The translations under genes and the position numbers were made by a program. A DNA stretch of 27,267 nucleotides, taken from positions 1 to 27,267 of the IMG/VR virus record IMGVR_UViG_3300031951_012057; one strand, written 5' to 3'. Positions 1-9,045 of this stretch are shown here, in pieces. The notes under the pieces are model-generated. The model had not been told where the DNA came from. It worked only from the letters and a program-made list of their open reading frames with translations, and searched no databases. This DNA is from a virus. Each line of letters starts with the position of its first letter. The stretch's first letter is position 1.

Positions 1-240
1 ATTTGATACATTCCATGAACCAATATCTTGATTGAATGATGTGTTATTAAAGAACATAAATGACATATCTGTTACACCTGAAACTTCCCAAGATGTAATA
101 TCCTGATTAAAGACAGTTCCATTGAATGTGTTTACAAAACTTGTAATATTTGATGTGTCCCAATACTCAACATTATTGATTGTTGTCAAAGAAGTACAAT
201 CTCTGAAGGTGTTCTCCAACGTTGATGTCGTTGACAAATT
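1..240 (-). repeat. BspA/DUF285-type 26-residue repeats, continuing past the window edge
   Basis: The last 80 or so codons before the edge repeat a unit built on 'NTF..CTSLT', 'WDTSNITSFVNTF', 'VFNQDITSWEVSGVTDMSFMF' and 'SFNQDIGSWNVSN'. This matches the bacterial surface-protein 26-residue repeat (DUF285/BspA-like) seen in Mycoplasma, Listeria and Bacteroidetes surface proteins. The array is cut by the window end, so its copy number is unknown. Confidence 0.82.
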
Positions 241-2751
241 AATAAAGTCTGTAACACCAGTTAATACCAAATTATTACAACCATAGAAATGACCTGGAGT
301 ATCACCCAATTCTAATATACCCCATTGTTTAATTTCAATAAGTTTATTTCTATCCCCAGCGTTATTAAATGTCCATCCACTGAATTGTCCACTTATTCTT
401 ATTTCTTTTACCCCACCAGTTGCATACGTATGTTCAGTCTTAGGATCATTCCAAGTTGTGATTGTTTCAACCACACCGTCACCCCAATCAACATCAAAAT
501 TATAAGTCCCCGCCAACGTTGTCGCCAATTGGAACTTATCCGTTGGAGTTGATCCACTTGAAATCAATGTTGTATTAATACGAATAATCGTTTCCGTATT
601 AACAGGAGGAGCACATACTTCACAACTTATATTATAATAAACTTTAACATCAATGATTACCGTAGCATCCATGATTGTTATTGGTGGATTACATAGTGTA
701 CTTATTTTTAAATTCCCAGTCACAGGATCAATAATAACCGTTTCAATATTCGGATAATTTAATAATAAGTTTTCAACAGTATCAAAGAAAACAGAATCAG
801 TTGGGAAATCATTTACTCCTGTTCCACTATAAAATATTCCAGTTTGGACAATACCGTCAACCGATACGACAGCCTCGAATATTGATGAATTTAAAATACA
901 ATTTGTATCACCAGATGTTAAATCAAAGAATCCCTCAAGTAACATTTGTTTTAAACCTTTCTTAATAATCTGTTCACTATTTGTTAAATCATCAGAACAA
1001 ATGTTATAAACTTCATAAGATGAATATAAATTATAACCTAATAAATCAATCGATCTAGTTTGTGAACACCCTGAAATATCAACAACAGTTAGTGAGTATG
1101 TTCCTGCTGATAAGTTTGTCACAGTTAATCCAGATTGAGCTCCGACATTTGGACTCCAATTTAATGTAAATGGAGGTTCACCACTTGTTATGAATGTTTC
1201 TATTATCCCATTATTACCAACAGGACTTGTTCCATTCAAAATGAAATTAACCGCTTGAGAACTATTAATTGTGAATGGTGATATTTGTTGACATAGGTTA
1301 ATATCAGTAACTGAAGCAGTATAACTTCCTGATGGTAAATTTGTAAATGTATATGATAATGTATTTGAGATTACTGTTTGTCCATTGATTTGATAATTGT
1401 AAGGACCTGTACCACCAGTTGTGATAGATAAAGTTACCGAACCATTATCATTCCCACATGTTGTACCTGTGGTACTAACACTCAATGTATATAATACGGT
1501 ATTATTAACTGTCACATATTGTGAATAAGGGCATATACCCAAGTTATCATCAATGGTTAATAAGTAAGTCCCTGAACTTAACCCTAAGAAATTTGCTCCA
1601 CCATTTTGAACAGGCTGTATGAATGTTGTTGAATTGGATAATGAATCTGTTAGGGTGTATAGATATGGTGAAGTTCCACCGAATATGGAAACTAGTATAC
1701 CTCCTCCATTATTGTTACAAGTAGAGTTTGTTACATCAACGCTCACTAGTGATAGTCCACTTGGTGTTTGTAATGTTGTTGTTATAGTTGATTGACATAA
1801 ACCAGCATCTGTAACAGTAACGGAAAAGAATCCTGATGATAATCCTGTAAATGTATAAGAAGTGTCAAAGGTGATAATTACATCACCATTAGAACCTTCA
1901 ATATGATACGGACCTGTTCCTCCTGTAATATACACTGTTGCAACTCCATCTGAGCTATAACATGTCGGTTCACTATCTATCAGAATTAAAGTTCCTATTG
2001 ATGGTACGGATTCTATTGTTGCAGTTGCTACAGCGTTACATCCTAACCCATCCGTAACTACAACAGAATAATTACCATTACTTAATCCTGTTATTGATTG
2101 TCCTATTCCACCATTAGACCATGAATAAGTATAAGGCGGATTACCTGTTAAACCTGTGATATATAATGCACCTGTATTTATGAAACAAGGTGAATTATTA
2201 ACTTGATATAAACCAAAAGTAAAAGGATTTGAAGGTTTGATGATACAACTTTGGCTTTTACCTGTGCATCCTCCCCCGTCATCAGCAATTACATAATATG
2301 TTCCTGCCGATAATGATCCAAAAACAAAATTAGTGATAGGTGTTGTTCCTGATGTAACATAACCATTTGTAGTCTCGTATAAAATATAGCTTGCTTGAGC
2401 ATAAAGATTTGTGGTAGATGCCGTAATTAATCCATTATTTAATCCACAAGTAGTTCCACTTGATTCAATCGAAACACAAGTTCCTGATGATATATTAATA
2501 TTAAATAAATAAACCGTATTTTCTAACGGACAACTATCTAAAACATTTAATGTATATGTTCCAGCGGATAATGAATTTATACTATAACCTGTAACCCCAG
2601 GTCCTAACGCAATTGTACCTAATGGGGGTTCAATCCATTGGATTGAATAATCAGGGGCGTCTCCAACAATACTAATGTCAAATGCACCTAAACTACTGTT
2701 TGAACAGTCTCCAGTTATACCATTTATTATAACATTTAAATCACAAGCCAT
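1..2751 (-). CDS. Tail fibre/adhesin-like protein with SprB-type and BspA/DUF285-type repeats (3' end outside window)
   Basis: The frame starts at ATG 2751 and stays open for 917 codons to the window edge, so the C-terminus is missing. It begins MACDLNVIINGITGDC. Residues about 1-565 hold seven Ig-like repeats of about 80 residues, each ending in a motif like GLSAGTYSVTVTD..GC, centred near residues 60, 146, 225, 305, 391, 473 and 549. This is the pattern of the SprB repeat of Bacteroidetes surface adhesins. A linker (about 565-735) leads to a PKD-like FDVDWGDG motif near 754. From about 840 come 26-residue repeats with FNQDI.SW and V.DMSFMF, typical of BspA/DUF285 surface proteins. The start overlaps the stop of the upstream tail gene as TAATG. 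Position at the end of the tail module and the domain make-up suggest a receptor-binding fibre or tip adhesin; that role is inferred. The reading frame and repeat identity are seen directly. Confidence 0.88.
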   Translation of the reverse strand, partial: MACDLNVIINGITGDCSNSSLGAFDISIVGDAPDYSIQWIEPPLGTIALGPGVTGYSINSLSAGTYTLNVLDSCPLENTVYLFNINISSGTCVSIESSGTTCGLNNGLITASTTNLYAQASYILYETTNGYVTSGTTPITNFVFGSLSAGTYYVIADDGGGCTGKSQSCIIKPSNPFTFGLYQVNNSPCFINTGALYITGLTGNPPYTYSWSNGGIGQSITGLSNGNYSVVVTDGLGCNAVATATIESVPSIGTLILIDSEPTCYSSDGVATVYITGGTGPYHIEGSNGDVIITFDTSYTFTGLSSGFFSVTVTDAGLCQSTITTTLQTPSGLSLVSVDVTNSTCNNNGGGILVSIFGGTSPYLYTLTDSLSNSTTFIQPVQNGGANFLGLSSGTYLLTIDDNLGICPYSQYVTVNNTVLYTLSVSTTGTTCGNDNGSVTLSITTGGTGPYNYQINGQTVISNTLSYTFTNLPSGSYTASVTDINLCQQISPFTINSSQAVNFILNGTSPVGNNGIIETFITSGEPPFTLNWSPNVGAQSGLTVTNLSAGTYSLTVVDISGCSQTRSIDLLGYNLYSSYEVYNICSDDLTNSEQIIKKGLKQMLLEGFFDLTSGDTNCILNSSIFEAVVSVDGIVQTGIFYSGTGVNDFPTDSVFFDTVENLLLNYPNIETVIIDPVTGNLKISTLCNPPITIMDATVIIDVKVYYNISCEVCAPPVNTETIIRINTTLISSGSTPTDKFQLATTLAGTYNFDVDWGDGVVETITTWNDPKTEHTYATGGVKEIRISGQFSGWTFNNAGDRNKLIEIKQWGILELGDTPGHFYGCNNLVLTGVTDFINLSTTSTLENTFRDCTSLTTINNVEYWDTSNITSFVNTFNGTVFNQDITSWEVSGVTDMSFMFFNNTSFNQDIGSWNVSN
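1040..2751 (-). repeat. Seven tandem SprB-like protein repeats, about 80 codons each
   Basis: Within the left-edge gene, seven units share a Cys near the start, an NGG/GGT..PY core, a [GN]L[SP][SAN]G.[YF] turn and a closing TD....C. The spacings between successive turns are about 86, 79, 80, 86, 82 and 76 residues. The clearest unit is the third, with PYTYSWSNGG followed by SITGLSNGNYSVVVTD. The copies have diverged at the DNA level, so this is an old protein repeat rather than a recent nucleotide duplication. Confidence 0.85.
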
Positions 2752-5700
2752 TAACTACAATATATTTGAAAATTTATTCCTACGTTTATTTTAAAGTTTA
2801 CTATTGTCTCAGAAATTGCACATGATTCACTATAAACCACTACCGTATCACTCTCTGTTAAGTAATAATTATATCCATAATTTTTAAGTAACTCTAACGC
2901 GGCGACTACCGCATTATCCCAATCAGAAACACTCGGTGTACTAAATGTTGGTATATTGTAAGCAATACCATTAAAGAATGGGTATGAAACAACAGTAGTA
3001 TTGTTTAATCGTAAATCAACATACCATGTTGTTGTCATACTATTTAAATCACAATTACTTAAAGATTGTCCATTCGTTGTTAAATACGAATTCAATACAT
3101 TACTTAACACCGAACCAAAACTTGTTATTGTCGGATTAACATCCCACGGATATATTGGACATTCAACCGAATCCACAGGACAATCCAATCGATAGATATT
3201 CTCATTTAATTCACAAGGTCTACATAATGGAGGTCTTTGTTTTGTCGGTCCACAATCAACACCTACAGTTGATATGGATAAAATATCACTCTTCCAATCT
3301 TTACCTATAGGACAATCATCTGTTGAGTCTAAATAAGCTAATAAATTTAAATTTATAAAGAATTCCCACCTTGATAATAATGAATTATAAGAAATTATAA
3401 CAGTATTACCCCCATCTGCGTATACAAAAGTTTGTTTTCCATTATAATAACCATTTGGTGTTAATTTTATTACGTTGGTTTGACTTGTAAATATACTTTT
3501 TATTGATAATTCTATACATTCACAAGGATTTGTTTCTTCTACCGTAATAATTTGACATCCTCTTTGTCTTTTCCACACAAACTTTTGTCTATGGAATATT
3601 GAATTTTCTAATTTAACTCCCGTATTGAAGATAGTTGTTGCAGGAACCATTTGCTCAATTAATCTAACCCAATAATCACCCAATCCATTAACATACTCCA
3701 ACATTGTTTGATATGTGAAATTATTGTTTGTCACATCAACATTTTCAGATTCCAAATATCTCCAATATATTGACTCTAATGTTGGGTAACCACCTGTTTT
3801 ACCATTAAATGAGTATTGACGGTTTCTAACATTAATCATGTTTCTCCAAAATGTTTGAGCAAATTCAAAGAAAGATTTGCTTCTTGGTTTTGGATTGATT
3901 TCCGTCCAATCAACACCACCTCTATATGGATATCTTGGTATTGGACATGGGTCACATGGATTAGTCCCACCAAAATTCATTCCTTGATTTGGAATGGGGT
4001 AATTCAATTCTCTAGACAAATACCATACATCATAAGCCAATCCTTGAGCAGGATTAAGGAATATTTCAGTGTTTTTAACATTTAAAACTAATTTATCATC
4101 AGCAACAAAATATCTAGCATTGATGTTACCATCCAAATTTAATCTTAGATTTATTTCATCGTCATACCAACTCTTATTGTTATCAACAGATGGCGATAAT
4201 TTATATCCCAAATTCATGAATGGGAATCTCCTAAATCTATTAAGATATTCCTGTCCATATGAAAAAGGTAATAATGATGTTTGGAAATTTGGATTGTTTC
4301 CTGTAAACACACTTAAAGTTAAATCAACTTGTTCTGGTGATCTATGTTGTGGAGTTTGTTCAAACCAACCACTACCAATTTGGAAATAAAAATCCTCAGA
4401 ATCTATTGGAGAAGCGGGATAACCCAAATTATCAATTGGGAATTCATTTATTGATATGTTTACATCTTGGATTATTGCCTCAGTTGTAAATCCAGTATAT
4501 TCAACCCCAAAAATAGAAAACGTATTTCCGGGTTCTAAAACAGGAAGTTGTTGCACATATGTTCCTCCTGAAATACTTGCAAATTCAGTATTGAATTTAT
4601 TCATGTTGATTTTTTGATCAGCCAAATAAATAAATTCATTAAATTCAACCAAAGCATCTGGTGCCCCTATAAGTTTCAAAAGGATTTCAATTGATTTTCT
4701 AGTTCCCTTTGACTTGAAAAGGTACGCTGAATTTAAAATTATGTTTCTATAGAATTGATAATTTAATTCATCAGGGGTTTGTGAAACCGCTAAACCAGTA
4801 AAATTCGATTTTTGTTGATTTGATTGTCCGAATACTGAAGCAAGAAATTCATCATTGGTTATTGGTGAGATGTTTGTCTTCCAACCCAATGTTTGAGCTA
4901 AATTCTTAAGAAGTTGACTTGGAATATCATTACCTACAGTATAGTTTACTGAAGTCATAAATGACAATGAGGTGATGTATTTATTTATTTCATCAAAACT
5001 TCTACCATAAATTTGTAAAATTTTCTCTACTTTTTGTCCATCAGTATCGAATTCTTTAAACGCTCCAGTAGTTAAAAACCTTGAGACTAAGTTTGTTCTA
5101 AACTCATCATACAGTTCACTTATATCATTTAATTGAGTTAAATAATTAGTGAAAGCTGCAGTTATAATATCAAGATTCCATTTCCCATATAATGTCCAAG
5201 TTAATTGAGAATTTTCAATATAGAATGTTCCATCTTCAGATTCTCTTGGTATCTGAAATGTTGCAGTATATTTTGGTGTTATATTTCTATTTAATAGGAA
5301 ATTCTCTACTTCATCTAAATTTTCATTAAAAACTTTGTTAACTTGTGTATCATTAGGTCGAATAACCAAGTCATCAAATGTTGTTGATTGTCCTGAAAAT
5401 GGATTACCCTGAACAGTTAAGTTGAGTGTTCCATCAGTCAATGATGTTGTGGGCACAATTCCAACTACTTGATAACCATTACCATTAAGATATAATGAAT
5501 AGTTAGCATATTGAATTGACATATTTCTCAAAGTTGAGACTTGAATTTCTCTTAATTCTAAGTTTCTTGTTGAGTTAACAGTAAAATCTATTCCGAATGG
5601 ATTTCTAATTCTACCTAAATCTAAATCAAATGAGGTTACATTTGTAACTTGATTATATGCTATATTAGACGCAGTTTCACCTGTTAAATAATTTAAACCC

Positions 5701-6074
5701 AAAAACGTTGATTCAATTGCACCAGGAAAATAACTAATGATGGTTGTTACAGCAGCAGACATTCGTTTTACCATTGAACCATATAAAACAAAGTTACTTA
5801 TTTGTGCTAAATCATAATTTGGATAAACTTTAAAATTATTTTCAACCACTAATCTTGATTGATTAACACCATCTAAACCCAAAGATTCTAAATTTATTGG
5901 GTTTGAGAATGTTCCTGTGGTAAAGGTTCTATTTACCTTTTCACTAGCGGATTGTGTGAATTCAAAATTACCTTGAGTTAATCCACCACCCGCAACAAGT
6001 TGTAGTCCAACTAAATTGTTAGAGAAACTACCAGCACCTGATGCCTGTGGGGGACAAGTAAATTTATTAGCCAT
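2751..6074 (-). CDS. Large tail/baseplate protein with a gpI/gp7-like segment and Cys-rich C-terminal region
   Basis: 1,107 residues starting MANKFTCPPQ, with ATG overlapping the upstream stop as TAATG. Residues about 345-475 read ILQIYGRSFDEINKYI, then IPSQLLKNLAQTLGW, then GTRKSIEILLKLIGAP. This layout (a run of 'lp.LL..lA..lGw' followed by 'GT..si...l...G') recalls the Tail_P2_I family, to which part of T4 gp7 is structurally related. A baseplate wedge or fibre-attachment role is therefore plausible but rests on motif resemblance only. The C-terminal third has CDPC and CEC pairs and a cluster C941, C951, C954, C965, C972, which could bind a metal. It lies between an unknown structural gene and the SprB-repeat fibre, so it may be the platform for that fibre. 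No signal peptide or membrane segment is evident. Confidence 0.7.
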   Translation of the reverse strand: MANKFTCPPQASGAGSFSNNLVGLQLVAGGGLTQGNFEFTQSASEKVNRTFTTGTFSNPINLESLGLDGVNQSRLVVENNFKVYPNYDLAQISNFVLYGSMVKRMSAAVTTIISYFPGAIESTFLGLNYLTGETASNIAYNQVTNVTSFDLDLGRIRNPFGIDFTVNSTRNLELREIQVSTLRNMSIQYANYSLYLNGNGYQVVGIVPTTSLTDGTLNLTVQGNPFSGQSTTFDDLVIRPNDTQVNKVFNENLDEVENFLLNRNITPKYTATFQIPRESEDGTFYIENSQLTWTLYGKWNLDIITAAFTNYLTQLNDISELYDEFRTNLVSRFLTTGAFKEFDTDGQKVEKILQIYGRSFDEINKYITSLSFMTSVNYTVGNDIPSQLLKNLAQTLGWKTNISPITNDEFLASVFGQSNQQKSNFTGLAVSQTPDELNYQFYRNIILNSAYLFKSKGTRKSIEILLKLIGAPDALVEFNEFIYLADQKINMNKFNTEFASISGGTYVQQLPVLEPGNTFSIFGVEYTGFTTEAIIQDVNISINEFPIDNLGYPASPIDSEDFYFQIGSGWFEQTPQHRSPEQVDLTLSVFTGNNPNFQTSLLPFSYGQEYLNRFRRFPFMNLGYKLSPSVDNNKSWYDDEINLRLNLDGNINARYFVADDKLVLNVKNTEIFLNPAQGLAYDVWYLSRELNYPIPNQGMNFGGTNPCDPCPIPRYPYRGGVDWTEINPKPRSKSFFEFAQTFWRNMINVRNRQYSFNGKTGGYPTLESIYWRYLESENVDVTNNNFTYQTMLEYVNGLGDYWVRLIEQMVPATTIFNTGVKLENSIFHRQKFVWKRQRGCQIITVEETNPCECIELSIKSIFTSQTNVIKLTPNGYYNGKQTFVYADGGNTVIISYNSLLSRWEFFINLNLLAYLDSTDDCPIGKDWKSDILSISTVGVDCGPTKQRPPLCRPCELNENIYRLDCPVDSVECPIYPWDVNPTITSFGSVLSNVLNSYLTTNGQSLSNCDLNSMTTTWYVDLRLNNTTVVSYPFFNGIAYNIPTFSTPSVSDWDNAVVAALELLKNYGYNYYLTESDTVVVYSESCAISETIVNFKINVGINFQIYCS

Positions 6075-6982
6075 TATTGAGTTATATTTGTGAAGTTTTT
6101 ACTGAAATCAATATTATCCCCTCTATCCTGTCTAACCTCATACAACAACTCATTAAACTGATCTCTAATTTCATATAAGTTGTATTGTCTGTAAATGTTG
6201 TTATCAGAATCGTATAAGGTGTAGATACCGTCATCAATTGATTTAGTCTGATTACCAAATAGAGCAATCGCCAATGTTGAGAAGTCATGTTCCGCAATTT
6301 CAATGTCCAAACTTAAAGGATTGAAGAATGTATGACTAATTATCACACTTTGATTTGGTTGTCCAATAAATGGGATAGCATTCGGTTTATTCGTTGGTGC
6401 CGATGATGGCGATAATGTACAGAATATTAAATTACTACTACTATCAGTATATCGGTATCTAATAGCTTTTTGTGATGTATTTGTAAGATTTTGAATTACT
6501 GGTTCACAGAAAAATGAAGAAGTTATTATTCTAAAAAAGTTAGGGATTTTACTTCCATCACTATTCAAGTATTCAATTCTAAACCCAACTAAACCTTGAT
6601 TAACAAATTTATTTCTATATTGTACAGGTACCGCATTTAAGTCGATAATTACACCTCTAACATTTGGTAAGGCTGATAAAACACCACAATCCAATAATGT
6701 TGTCCTAATTTGTACAGGTCTAATATAAAGGGTATATATACCAATTCTGTTAAACTGTTCGGCAGGTAATTTTAAGTTATAAAGTCCACCTAAAATTTCT
6801 ATATTTGCATTACCCCCTGTTTGATCGTTATTAAAATAAGGTCTCAATATTGATTGAGCATCCAATTTGGTTAATACAAAGTTATTTGTATCATCTCTCG
6901 AAGGAGTATAATTTAATATTATTTCTACATCTTCAGGTGAAACGTCTGCTGGTCTAATCGTACCATAGCTACCTACCGCCAT
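6074..6982 (-). CDS. Unrecognised tail-module protein, 302 residues
   Basis: I do not recognise this protein. It starts MAVGSYGTIRPADVSPEDVEI and is rich in beta-type, Asn/Thr/Ile-containing sequence. It has a short charged C-terminal stretch (YEIRDQFNELLYEVRQDRGD) that could be helical. There is no signal peptide or transmembrane segment. The stop overlaps the next gene's start (TAATG), suggesting coupled translation with the 1,107-residue tail protein; the two may work together in the baseplate or fibre base. A 52-base gap upstream is one of the few non-coding stretches in the late module and could hold a promoter. Structural function is inferred from position only. Confidence 0.6.
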   Translation of the reverse strand: MAVGSYGTIRPADVSPEDVEIILNYTPSRDDTNNFVLTKLDAQSILRPYFNNDQTGGNANIEILGGLYNLKLPAEQFNRIGIYTLYIRPVQIRTTLLDCGVLSALPNVRGVIIDLNAVPVQYRNKFVNQGLVGFRIEYLNSDGSKIPNFFRIITSSFFCEPVIQNLTNTSQKAIRYRYTDSSSNLIFCTLSPSSAPTNKPNAIPFIGQPNQSVIISHTFFNPLSLDIEIAEHDFSTLAIALFGNQTKSIDDGIYTLYDSDNNIYRQYNLYEIRDQFNELLYEVRQDRGDNIDFSKNFTNITQ

Positions 6983-7034
6983 TTAATTAAAATTTTAATC
7001 TGTTTATATTTCTTACTTCTTATAAATATTGAAG

Positions 7035-8210
7035 TTACGTATTTATTATATTGAAAAATCCATACCCATACTTTTCTAAGTCACCTATATTATCAACCTC
7101 CCCTAATCTAATCAATCTCTCAAGTCCAGAATTTTTACCCCTTTCGATAAACACATTTGATTGTACTTCAGGCTCAAAAATTACATTCAATAACACTTCA
7201 TTTTTAGTTATTGCCGAACACACATAATCAACCGAAGATACCCCACTGACAATGAAAATTGTTATATCATCAGGGTAATCATAATAATCAATATTATTTA
7301 TTGTATAGGCGGTATAATCAGAGTTTGATGGAGTTCCATAGAATACTCCAACAGCCCCACTTGAACCTGTAACGGGTCCAACTCTATATTTACCACCTAC
7401 TAAAGTATTTTTAGGCCCATAAACTTGTAAGTCACTCAATGATGATTTTGTGTATCCACTAATAACCAAAGGACTTCCTGATAAGAAATCATCAAATCCA
7501 TCAATTGTCGCATCACAACTTGCATCTCCGCTGAATATATAATCATACATAATTGGCGTTCCTGACCAACTACCACCCAATGGTGTGAAATAAGCAGTAC
7601 CATTCGGATTATCGGTAGTTGCTCCTGTAATTGGGATGTACACAGTTTTTTTAATTGTATTAAATCCCCAAGGACTCATTCCTTTTACTGATATTATGTA
7701 TTCTCCGTCACTTCCATATGTGTGTGATATTGGTAAAGGAGTATATGGTGAGATTGGTTCTGTTTGTCCATCTCCCCAAGAAATTTCATAACTTGAGAAA
7801 CTTAAGTATTTTTTCAACTCATTCTCTGAGGTATTATACAATATAACTGTATAATATGGAAATACAGAATCCCCTGTAAATATGAAATTATTCATTACAT
7901 CTTGTTGTAATATCATTCCATCAAAAACAGAATAGTAACCAATATCAGTTGCCGTTTCAGTTAATAAAATTGGGATTGTTAAACCAGTTAATAATGATGT
8001 TCCATTTGTCCCACCTGACAATAGTTGTGTCATTGATGAATAAACATAAGTCAACCCTGTTAAATTACTTGTTGTGGTTGTTGTTGTGATTTCACAGCAT
8101 GGATCGATTTCTGATGGAATTACTTGCCCACCAGCATTAAATCTAACCAAGAATAAGTCACTACTTATAACTTCAGGTGAAATTCTAATATGTCTGTTTA
8201 ATGTTCTCAT
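7035..8210 (-). CDS. Structural protein with PKD-like domain, 391 residues
   Basis: The protein starts MRTLNRHIRISPEVISSD, and its ATG lies one base after the upstream gene's TAA. A CCEITTTTTTS run (six Thr) near residue 40 looks like a linker. Residues about 130-180 contain YEISWGDGQTE, then HTYGSDGEYIISVKG, the WGDG...HTY..dGeY.i.V signature of PKD/Ig-like domains common in Bacteroidetes surface proteins and phage appendages. The rest is beta-rich and unassigned. A related WGDG element occurs in the left-edge fibre gene, so the two may share a domain type. A minor tail or fibre-associated role is likely from the setting. The enzymatic motifs I know are absent. Confidence 0.65.
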   Translation of the reverse strand: MRTLNRHIRISPEVISSDLFLVRFNAGGQVIPSEIDPCCEITTTTTTSNLTGLTYVYSSMTQLLSGGTNGTSLLTGLTIPILLTETATDIGYYSVFDGMILQQDVMNNFIFTGDSVFPYYTVILYNTSENELKKYLSFSSYEISWGDGQTEPISPYTPLPISHTYGSDGEYIISVKGMSPWGFNTIKKTVYIPITGATTDNPNGTAYFTPLGGSWSGTPIMYDYIFSGDASCDATIDGFDDFLSGSPLVISGYTKSSLSDLQVYGPKNTLVGGKYRVGPVTGSSGAVGVFYGTPSNSDYTAYTINNIDYYDYPDDITIFIVSGVSSVDYVCSAITKNEVLLNVIFEPEVQSNVFIERGKNSGLERLIRLGEVDNIGDLEKYGYGFFNIINT

Positions 8211-8211
8211 T

Positions 8212-9045
8212 TTATTCAGGCGGATTTACATATTCATACCATATCATTGGATTAATACTTGTTCCAATTCTTGTATTTGGTGACTCACCATCAAATATTT
8301 TGTATGTTTTATTACTATAATTTAACTCAACTTTATGAAAGAAATATTTACCACCATCAAAAATAAATTTGTTTGGTAATAATGCTTGAGGTGTATTCAT
8401 CATTTTAATAAAGACTCCCAATTTAGCATCAAAGAATTTTGCTGACATATAAAATGTGTCAATCTGTAAATAATCAAAATCGGTTAACCAATAAAAAAAG
8501 AATCCCTCCTGATCTCCAATGAAATCCAAGATGAAATATGGTTTTTTTATATTAACATTACTTAATACACTAGATGTTGACGCACTTTGAGTTAATCCTT
8601 GTTGGGTTGGAATAATAACCGTAAAATAATTTGTTTGACTTTTAACATCATTACTATCATAGAAGTCCAACTTGAAGAAGGAATTTCTAAAAGGTCGACT
8701 GAAGTAGTAAACCTCTGTTGATGAGAATCCTTCCGCCAAATAACTGTTAACCCATAAGTTAGTACTTGCAACAGTTGTTGAACTTACAGATGTAACCCCA
8801 CTTGAATAGAACCTGAAATCATAATGAACACTTGTTCTATTATCATTTGGTGGATTGTATTCATCATGATAAAACCTTGATACTTCAAAATCCGTCGCAG
8901 TACCAATAATTTCATCAATTACTGTAGATTCGTAATCTTCAATACTATCTTGTTTACCAAGGAAATCCCAATTAACTTCAACGGGTAATTGAAGTCCTTG
9001 GTTTACATCTGAAAGTTTTAAATAAAATTTATTCACAAGGGTCAC
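8212..9045 (-). CDS. Unrecognised tail-module protein, 277 residues, GTG start
   Basis: Not recognised. No ATG is available near the 5' end. GTG at 9045 gives MTLVNKFYLKLSD; an in-frame GTG at 9036 gives MNKFYLKLSD. Either overlaps the end of the upstream gene (stop at 9029), so the start is uncertain by three codons. The protein is aromatic-rich, with segments such as FFFYWLTDFDYLQIDTFYM and KFIFDGGKYFFHKVEL, and looks like a beta-sandwich structural protein. Its position among baseplate/tail genes implies a virion role; nothing more specific is visible. Confidence 0.6.
   Translation of the reverse strand: MTLVNKFYLKLSDVNQGLQLPVEVNWDFLGKQDSIEDYESTVIDEIIGTATDFEVSRFYHDEYNPPNDNRTSVHYDFRFYSSGVTSVSSTTVASTNLWVNSYLAEGFSSTEVYYFSRPFRNSFFKLDFYDSNDVKSQTNYFTVIIPTQQGLTQSASTSSVLSNVNIKKPYFILDFIGDQEGFFFYWLTDFDYLQIDTFYMSAKFFDAKLGVFIKMMNTPQALLPNKFIFDGGKYFFHKVELNYSNKTYKIFDGESPNTRIGTSINPMIWYEYVNPPE

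Noticed and set aside
325-552. Plus-strand open frame inside the fibre gene
   Set aside because: It is antisense to a long, domain-rich minus-strand gene and its product has no recognisable feature.
1040-2751. Diversity-generating retroelement target in the fibre gene
   Set aside because: No reverse transcriptase or template repeat is visible in the window; the repeats are explained by SprB-like domains.
3816-4389. Two plus-strand open frames opposite the 1,107-residue tail gene
   Set aside because: They are antisense to a well-supported gene and overlap each other.
6082-6303. Minus-strand 73-codon frame within the 302-residue gene
   Set aside because: Alternative frame fully inside a longer gene whose ends couple to its neighbours.
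7021-7028. TATAAATA, the T4 late promoter sequence
   Set aside because: It lies on the plus strand, pointing away from all genes here, so it cannot serve them as a T4-type late promoter.
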